Assembly (NCBI GenBank): GCA_030635005.1
Contig: DAOVZS010000060.1
Location: 1 to 11,306, forward strand
Reading direction: 5' to 3'
DNA from: Thiomargarita sp.
GTDB lineage: Bacteria > Pseudomonadota > Gammaproteobacteria > Beggiatoales > Beggiatoaceae
DNA length: 11,306 nt
Part shown: piece by piece, positions 6,638-11,306 of the stretch
Layout of the letters: every line of letters starts with the position of its first letter
How positions within the stretch are numbered: position 1 is the first letter of the stretch
Notes under the pieces: model-generated
The model's input: only the letters and a program-made list of their open reading frames with translations
What the model was told of the DNA's origin: nothing
Database searches by the model: none
Position numbers and translations under genes: made by a program

Positions 6638-6691
6638 TTAAACAATTTTTTTATTTTTTATTAATAAAGTGACCATTTATTAGGTTTAAAT

Positions 6692-7435
6692 ATGAATAAG
6701 TTAAAAAATACCAGCATGACGGGTGCTCTTTTATTAGCCACAAGTCCTGTTTGGGCTGGTAAAACTGGGGGGCTGACGCCACCAGCAGAGCAACAACCGA
6801 CTCAAAATCAAGAAAGAGCGACTCCACAAGCGGGAATGGGCAAAAGCCAAATTGCTATTGACTCTGTTAGTTTGGACAAGGACAATAAAACGACTGTACA
6901 GGCTTGTGCGCTACCCAAAGGGATAGTGACGCCTCTTCATGTCAATAACATTACATCCCTCACTTTTGATGCCAAGAAAAAACAAGTTGTCACTTTGCAT
7001 TTTGCTATGGCTGACATACCTGCGACTAAAGAAGCACATGTGTTAGTGTTACTGTACAGTCGTTGTTTAAGCGCACAGTCTACATTGCAAATATCCCCCA
7101 CTTCTAAAAACCAACTGAACTTGGATCTTCAGGATCTCGATATTTTGGGAAGTTATGATGTTTCCAAAACTAAAGCAACGAGCATGAACCTCACTATCGA
7201 TTTAGACACACGTAAACTTGCTAAACAAATTGAAGCGGGTAATCATACATTTTACTTTCAAGCGGGTTTGTTGAAAAAGAGTGATTTTGAGAAAAAGAAA
7301 TACAATGGGATGTTGCTTTCTGGTGTAGAAGCCATTCTTTTTACCCCTAACACCTGCCCTGTTCAAAAACAGTTGTCTCAGAGTCTTCAAAAGGATAACG
7401 CCTCCTGTAAAACAATACCGACTAAAAGCAAGTAA
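6692..7435 (+). CDS. Secreted protein with four cysteines, unknown function
   Basis: A 247-residue protein with no family I recognise. A short Sec signal peptide is visible: basic MNKLK, hydrophobic stretch about 9-18, cleavage probably after VWA (20-22). A Gly/Pro/Gln-rich low-complexity stretch (about 23-50) follows. The rest alternates polar and hydrophobic residues in a way that suggests beta strands (for example 54-60, 98-108, 116-122, 165-171, 185-192). The mature part has exactly four cysteines (72, 125, 222, 239), consistent with two disulfides, and a Lys-rich C-terminus. There is no lipobox and no sortase or PEP-CTERM tail. It is expected in the periplasm or outside the cell. A weak Shine-Dalgarno (TAGG) lies about 8 nt before the ATG. 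It sits 54 bp after lpxL, probably in the same transcript, and is followed by a terminator. Confidence 0.82.
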   Translation: MNKLKNTSMTGALLLATSPVWAGKTGGLTPPAEQQPTQNQERATPQAGMGKSQIAIDSVSLDKDNKTTVQACALPKGIVTPLHVNNITSLTFDAKKKQVVTLHFAMADIPATKEAHVLVLLYSRCLSAQSTLQISPTSKNQLNLDLQDLDILGSYDVSKTKATSMNLTIDLDTRKLAKQIEAGNHTFYFQAGLLKKSDFEKKKYNGMLLSGVEAILFTPNTCPVQKQLSQSLQKDNASCKTIPTKSK

Positions 7436-7455
7436 GCATTTTTGTCCTCTTTTTT

Positions 7456-7492
7456 CATCCTACCACGTATTAACGTGGTGGATGTTGTTTTT
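7456..7492 (+). terminator. Rho-independent terminator after the secreted-protein gene
   Basis: The arms CATCC-T-ACCACG (7456-7467) and CGTGGT-GGATG (7474-7484) pair over 11 bp with one bulged base and a 6-nt loop, followed by TTGTTTTT (7485-7492). The T-tract is on the plus strand, so it ends the transcript running from lpxL through the gene ending at 7435. The hairpin overlaps the last codons and stop of the convergent gene (7470-7484); in the other direction it is followed by an A-run, so it is not a good terminator for that gene. Confidence 0.68.
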
Positions 7493-9512
7493 GATTATAT
7501 TCTTTACTCCACTCAAGGAAATGAATATCTTTCATAGGCGGTGCATACAAATATCCTTGCACAAAATCACATCCCATCTCCCGCAAGAAATTATGTTGCT
7601 CTTGTGTTTCCACCCCTTCTGCAATCACACCCAAACCTAAAGCATGAGCCATATCAATGGTGGCTGCTGTAATCGCCGTATCTTCTGCTGATGAAATAAT
7701 GCCCCCAATAAAGCTATTATCAATTTTTAGAAAATCGACTGGAAAACGTTTGAGATAATTGAAGGATGCATATCCTGTACCAAAATCATCAATAGTGATA
7801 CGAACCCCCATATTTTTCAAATATTTCAGTTTTTTAATGGCAAAGTCTGTATCTTCTAATAAGAGATGTTCTGTAATTTCCAGCTCTAAAGAGTCAGCTT
7901 GTAATCCAGCATCTTTGAGAATGCCAATAATGTCTCTAATAAAGTGTTTATTGCGAAATTGATGCGCAGAAATATTGACAGTTACATGATCGATGATTAA
8001 GTCGTTTTGTAATAAAGTGGTTAATTGCTGACATGCCGTATTCAAAATCCATTTACCAATCGGTAAAATATTTCCCGTCTCTTCCAGCACAGGAATAAAT
8101 TCAAGCGGTGACACCAAACCATATTCAGGATGTTGAAAGCGAATTAAAGATTCCATCCCAACCAATTTATCTGAATTCAAGTCAATTTGTGGCTGATAAT
8201 ATAAGACAAAATTATTTTGTTCAAGGGCTTGTTGTAAGTCGGTTTCCATTTGTAAGCGTGAAATCCCATGATGATGCATGTCGGGACGAAAGACAGTGCA
8301 TCCAGTCTTACTGATGGTGCGTGTATGGTGTAAGGCTGCTTCTGCATCTCTTAAGATGTCTTCAGCATCTTCTTGATCAGTATAATACGCAATACCAATA
8401 TTACTAGACATTGAGATTTCATATTCTTGTAAGGAGACTTCTTTACTTAAAATATTATTAATCTTTGTCGCTACCGTCGTTGCTTCCACAAAATCTTGCA
8501 TATCTTCTAATAAAATGATAAAGGCTTGTTCACTTGCACGTGCAACAATACTGTTCTTATCTTTTGCGTATTCTTGTAAACGTTGACTGATCGTCATCAA
8601 CAACCAATCTCCCATATTATGCCCTAAGGTGGCATTAATCACCTTAAACCTTTTTAACTCAATTAATAAGACAGCAATATGATATTCATTTTGCTTATTA
8701 GCACGAGACATGGCTTGTGTAAGATATGTGAGAAAAAGATGACGATTGGGTAATTCTGTCAATTGATCATGTGACAGAATTTGATTGATATGTGAATCTA
8801 AATACCAGCCTTCAATTAAAACCTTAGTGATTTCATTGGGGGCAATGTCATTTTGAATCGGCGTCAACATAAAATCTAGAATCGCCGTTTTTTTATTTTC
8901 TTGTTGTATTTCAATATGACAAGGTGTTATCTTGCCTTGAAGTGCTTTTTGAAATTGCGTTTTAATGTTCTTTGTGTATGTTATCCAAGGCATATCCCAC
9001 AATGACTGTTTGACTACTGCGTTACGTTTCCACCCAATAAAATCCAATCCTGTTGGATTTATTTCTATTATAATACCCTGAGCATCCAGTAACGCTGTGA
9101 AAACACAACTTTTATTAAAAACAGATTTAAAAATATTTTCGTGTTTATGCTGATCTTGTAGCGTCGATAAATAATAAATAGTATGTTCAAGTTGCAAATA
9201 ACTCAAATGTTCTCGAGGTAAAAAGTAGCTTTGATATTTATCTATCCACTTAGTATTAAGGTGATCCTGAATGCTTGTCAGTATAATCGTAGGAATGTTG
9301 GGCACATATTTATGCAAATAAGTTATAAATTTCTCTTGTGTTTCTGTGAGATTATACCCTATCAAATGGACATCATGAGGACTTCTGGTAATCATTTTTT
9401 GAGCCACTTCATAATTGGGTGCCCAATTCATTTCAAATAAGCCTTGTTTTTCTAATATATTACGAACTTCAATATATTTTTGAGCATTTTCTTCGAGTAA
9501 TAAAATACGCAT
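7470..9512 (-). CDS. REC-like/PAS/GGDEF/EAL protein, probable c-di-GMP phosphodiesterase with dead GGDEF
   Basis: A 680-residue paralogue of the protein encoded at 3667-5691, alignable end to end with the same domain order: receiver-like 1-118, PAS about 125-240, GGDEF about 247-410, EAL about 417-672. The receiver carries Gly52 (LIGYN) in place of the phosphorylated Asp. The GGDEF signature reads SEQAF (327-331, DNA 8520-8534), which removes the active site; Glu285 stands at the upstream metal position, and Asn293 and Asp302 remain. The EAL half looks intact: ESL with Glu454, Arg458, Asn513, Glu544, DDFGTG (575-580), LKID (595-598), AEGVE with Glu632 and Glu635, and Gln652. It should hydrolyse c-di-GMP to pGpG, possibly gated by the PAS or the degenerate domains. 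MRILLLEEN matches the paralogue's N-terminus, which fixes the start, although a TGATAAC repeat, not a Shine-Dalgarno, precedes it. Its 3' end overlaps a convergent terminator. Confidence 0.94.
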   Translation of the reverse strand: MRILLLEENAQKYIEVRNILEKQGLFEMNWAPNYEVAQKMITRSPHDVHLIGYNLTETQEKFITYLHKYVPNIPTIILTSIQDHLNTKWIDKYQSYFLPREHLSYLQLEHTIYYLSTLQDQHKHENIFKSVFNKSCVFTALLDAQGIIIEINPTGLDFIGWKRNAVVKQSLWDMPWITYTKNIKTQFQKALQGKITPCHIEIQQENKKTAILDFMLTPIQNDIAPNEITKVLIEGWYLDSHINQILSHDQLTELPNRHLFLTYLTQAMSRANKQNEYHIAVLLIELKRFKVINATLGHNMGDWLLMTISQRLQEYAKDKNSIVARASEQAFIILLEDMQDFVEATTVATKINNILSKEVSLQEYEISMSSNIGIAYYTDQEDAEDILRDAEAALHHTRTISKTGCTVFRPDMHHHGISRLQMETDLQQALEQNNFVLYYQPQIDLNSDKLVGMESLIRFQHPEYGLVSPLEFIPVLEETGNILPIGKWILNTACQQLTTLLQNDLIIDHVTVNISAHQFRNKHFIRDIIGILKDAGLQADSLELEITEHLLLEDTDFAIKKLKYLKNMGVRITIDDFGTGYASFNYLKRFPVDFLKIDNSFIGGIISSAEDTAITAATIDMAHALGLGVIAEGVETQEQHNFLREMGCDFVQGYLYAPPMKDIHFLEWSKEYNQKQHPPR

Positions 9513-9514
9513 CT

Positions 9515-9532
9515 GTTATCAGTTATCAGTTA
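9515..9532 (-). repeat. TGATAAC heptamer tandem repeat in front of a start codon
   Basis: Read on the minus strand this is TAAC-TGATAAC-TGATAAC, ending 2 nt before the ATG at 9512. The TGA and TAA triplets fall in all three frames. It has the same unit and orientation as the repeat at 758-772, and no Shine-Dalgarno lies between it and the start. Confidence 0.7.
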
Positions 9533-9539
9533 GAGTATG

Positions 9540-9569
9540 TTAACAATTTATGAATCAACACTATATGAT
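9540..9569 (+). promoter_or_regulatory. Candidate pckA promoter
   Basis: TTAACA (9540-9545) is followed by either TATATG (9562-9567, 16-bp spacer) or TATGAT (9564-9569, 18-bp spacer), about 30 bp before the pckA ATG. The whole divergent gap to the GGDEF/EAL gene is 87 bp, so control elements for both genes are packed here. Confidence 0.4.
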
Positions 9570-9599
9570 ACATTATTTTAAAAGGTATCGGATAAAAAT

Positions 9600-11192
9600 A
9601 TGAGTACACTTCATAGTAGTTATGGCTTAGAAAACCATGGTTTGTCTAATTTAAATAATATTTATTGGAATTTAAACACACCTGCTTTATATGAGCATGT
9701 GATTCGCCATCGTGAAGGGGTTTTGACGCATTTGGGACCTATTGTAGTCTATACAGGTGCTCATACGGGACGTGCTGCACATGATAAATTTATTGTTCAA
9801 GAATCCAGTACAGAAAAGGAAATTTGCTGGGGTAAAGTAAATCGTCCAATGTCGCCTCAAAATTTTGAGACCCTGCATCATCAAATGAATTTGCACTTGC
9901 AAACGCAAGATGTTTATGTTCAAGATTGTTTTTCTGGGGCATCTCCGAAACATCGTTTACCCATTCGCATTATCAGTCAATATGCATGGCAAAATTTATT
10001 TGCGCGTAATATGTTTATTCAAGGCACTGCCGAGGAAGTATCACAGCATATTCCAGAATTTACGGTCATCGTTGCCCCCAAACTGCTGGCGAGTTCCACA
10101 CAACCAGGGCTCCAATCTCAAACATTTATTGTCACTAATTTTGCGAAAAAGCTGGTATTAATTGGGGGAACCAGTTATGCGGGTGAAATCAAAAAATCCA
10201 TTTTTAGCGTCATGAATTATATCTTACCTAAAAAAGGGGTATTTTCTATGCATGGTTCTGCCAATATTAATACAGATGGCAAAACCAACATTTTTTTTGG
10301 TTTAAGTGGCACAGGTAAAACAACACTTTCCGCTGATCCTTTAAAAACCTTAATCGGTGATGATGAACATGGTTGGGATGAGGAGGGTATTTTTAATTTA
10401 GAAGGGGGCTGTTATGCCAAAATGATCAACCTTTCTGAAAAAGAAGAGCCCATTATTTATGAGACGACGCGTCGTTTTGGGACGATTTTAGAAAATGTGG
10501 CAATTGATTCTAAAACACGACATGTTGATTTAATGGATTCGACGTTTACAGAAAATACCCGTGCTTCTTATCCGATTTCCCATATTTCTAATGCGACTCG
10601 AAAGGGTATGGGCGGACATCCTAAAAATATCATTTTACTGTCAGCGGATGCTTTCGGTGTGTTACCGCCTTTGGCTAAATTGACCAAAGCACAAGCGATG
10701 TACCATTTCTTATCAGGTTATACCGCTAAAGTGGCAGGCACCGAAAAAGGCATTACTGAGCCTCAACCTAATTTTAGTACTTGTTATGGCGAACCCTTCA
10801 TGCCTTTACATCCCCAACGTTATGCAGAATTATTGGGAGAAAAATTAGAAGAACACAATGTGGAGACTTGGCTTATTAATACGGGATGGATTGGCGGAGG
10901 TTATGGTACAGGACAACGTATCAAAATTTCTTATACCCGAGCCATGGTGAATGCGGTGTTAGATGGTACTTTAAAAGATATTCCATTAGAAACAGAACCG
11001 TTTTTTGGGTTACAAGTGCCTATACATTGTCCAGACGTGCCTGATGAAATGTTAAATACGCGTAATACTTGGTTAAATCCTGAGGAATATGATATTCAAG
11101 CCAAAAAATTAGCAGGCATGTTTATTGAAAATTTCAAACAATACATCGGACAAGCAACTGCAGAGATTTTAGCTGCAGGTCCTAAACTGTAG
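9600..11192 (+). CDS. pckA: Phosphoenolpyruvate carboxykinase (ATP)
   Basis: A 530-residue cytoplasmic enzyme that converts oxaloacetate and ATP to phosphoenolpyruvate, ADP and CO2, the entry to gluconeogenesis; E. coli PckA is 540 residues. Motifs in order: TGRAAHDKF with the substrate Arg58, YAGEIKKS (193-200) with metal-ligand Lys198, HGSANI with His218, the P-loop GLSGTGKT (234-241), the metal-binding DDEHGWDEEG (254-263) with the usual kinase-2 Asp residues, ENTRASYP (318-325) with Arg320, and GYGTGQR (434-440). It is the ATP type: the P-loop and the YAGEIKK block are those of bacterial ATP enzymes, not the GTP family. All key residues seen are intact. A GGTATCGGAT stretch precedes the ATG at 9600 but Shine-Dalgarno spacing is poor. 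It is divergent from the phosphodiesterase gene, with no operon partner visible. Confidence 0.96.
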   Translation: MSTLHSSYGLENHGLSNLNNIYWNLNTPALYEHVIRHREGVLTHLGPIVVYTGAHTGRAAHDKFIVQESSTEKEICWGKVNRPMSPQNFETLHHQMNLHLQTQDVYVQDCFSGASPKHRLPIRIISQYAWQNLFARNMFIQGTAEEVSQHIPEFTVIVAPKLLASSTQPGLQSQTFIVTNFAKKLVLIGGTSYAGEIKKSIFSVMNYILPKKGVFSMHGSANINTDGKTNIFFGLSGTGKTTLSADPLKTLIGDDEHGWDEEGIFNLEGGCYAKMINLSEKEEPIIYETTRRFGTILENVAIDSKTRHVDLMDSTFTENTRASYPISHISNATRKGMGGHPKNIILLSADAFGVLPPLAKLTKAQAMYHFLSGYTAKVAGTEKGITEPQPNFSTCYGEPFMPLHPQRYAELLGEKLEEHNVETWLINTGWIGGGYGTGQRIKISYTRAMVNAVLDGTLKDIPLETEPFFGLQVPIHCPDVPDEMLNTRNTWLNPEEYDIQAKKLAGMFIENFKQYIGQATAEILAAGPKL

Positions 11193-11306
11193 TTCTGAGG
11201 TGGCAGGGAATCCGTCCCTGCCCACTGCGCTCAGCATGGCGTTTAAGATGGCTTGTTTCACCAATTCTGTTGATGCGATGCCGACCAAAGTGGCGTCTGC
11301 TTTTAT
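11169..11306 (-). CDS. Possible 3' end of a minus-strand gene, unknown
   Basis: A minus-strand frame stays open from the window edge to a TAA at 11169-11171: 45 residues including TLVGIASTELVKQAILNAM, with protein-like composition and an amphipathic helical look. It would overlap the end of pckA by 24 bp and would be translated through the hairpin at 11200-11225. A second minus-strand frame is also open nearly as far (stop at 11182-11184) but reads as Arg/His-rich and unlikely. I recognise no family. The alternative is non-coding repeat DNA after pckA. Confidence 0.33.
   Translation of the reverse strand: MKADATLVGIASTELVKQAILNAMLSAVGRDGFPATSELQFRTCS
11200..11225. terminator. Strong GC-rich hairpin after pckA, no T-tract
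   Basis: GGCAGGGA (11202-11209) pairs perfectly with TCCCTGCC (11215-11222) around a 5-nt loop, and GTG/CAC extends the stem past a one-base bulge. It begins 7 nt after the pckA stop, the right place for a terminator or an mRNA-stabilising structure. No run of T follows on either strand, so it is not a standard intrinsic terminator; a dispersed REP-like repeat is equally possible. Confidence 0.5.

Noticed and set aside
6657..6668. Perfect palindrome TTTATTAATAAA between lpxL and the secreted-protein gene
   Set aside because: Pure A/T in a very AT-rich gap, easily expected by chance; no T-tract terminator geometry.
1..11306. tRNA, rRNA, CRISPR array or transposase gene
   Set aside because: No tRNA-like cloverleaf, no regularly spaced direct repeats and no transposase-like protein were seen on either strand.

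Overview
The window looks like chromosomal DNA of a low-GC gammaproteobacterium. Every recognisable gene is of that type: a HicBA toxin-antitoxin pair, a YejF-type peptide-ABC ATPase, two long REC-like/PAS/GGDEF/EAL proteins, an LpxL-type lipid A acyltransferase, a GspB-like N-terminus and an ATP-dependent PEP carboxykinase. An LPS-bearing, cyclic-di-GMP-rich bacterium of the Thiotrichales/Beggiatoaceae kind would fit (AT-rich, fold-back repeats, TGATAAC heptamers), but that placement is inference from general character, not from a marker gene.

Layout. Positions 1-415 (minus) hold hicB and hicA, the latter cut by the window edge. Positions 416-775 are non-coding apart from a 91-bp fold-back repeat (545-635). 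A plus-strand integral membrane protein of unknown function (776-1840) ends tail-to-tail, with a 23-bp overlap, against a small minus-strand GspB-like protein (1818-2033). Upstream on the minus strand are yejF (2110-3666) and the first GGDEF/EAL protein (3667-5691), joined stop-to-start with no gap. Divergently, lpxL (5711-6637) and a secreted four-cysteine protein (6692-7435) run on the plus strand to a hairpin terminator that overlaps the end of the second GGDEF/EAL gene (7470-9512, minus). pckA (9600-11192) starts divergently from that gene. The last ~110 bp hold a strong hairpin and possibly the 3' end of a minus-strand gene.

How the genes fit together. The two GGDEF/EAL proteins are full-length paralogues that flank the lpxL/secreted-protein pair and have decayed differently. 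The 7470-9512 protein keeps every EAL catalytic residue checked but has SEQAF where GGDEF should be, so it should be a c-di-GMP phosphodiesterase. The 3667-5691 protein keeps RGDEF but has lost an upstream metal-ligand Asp and several EAL residues, including a catalytic Glu changed to Lys. It is more likely a sensor or scaffold, or at best a weak cyclase. Both have Gly where a receiver domain normally carries its phosphorylated Asp. The remaining genes (peptide transport ATPase, lipid A acylation, gluconeogenesis, toxin-antitoxin) are housekeeping or accessory, and I see no shared pathway. I did not find a clearly new multi-gene defence or metabolic system. The best leads are the asymmetric paralogue pair, the all-frame-stop heptamer repeats directly in front of two Shine-Dalgarno-less starts, the uncharacterised membrane protein, and the short GspB-like protein.
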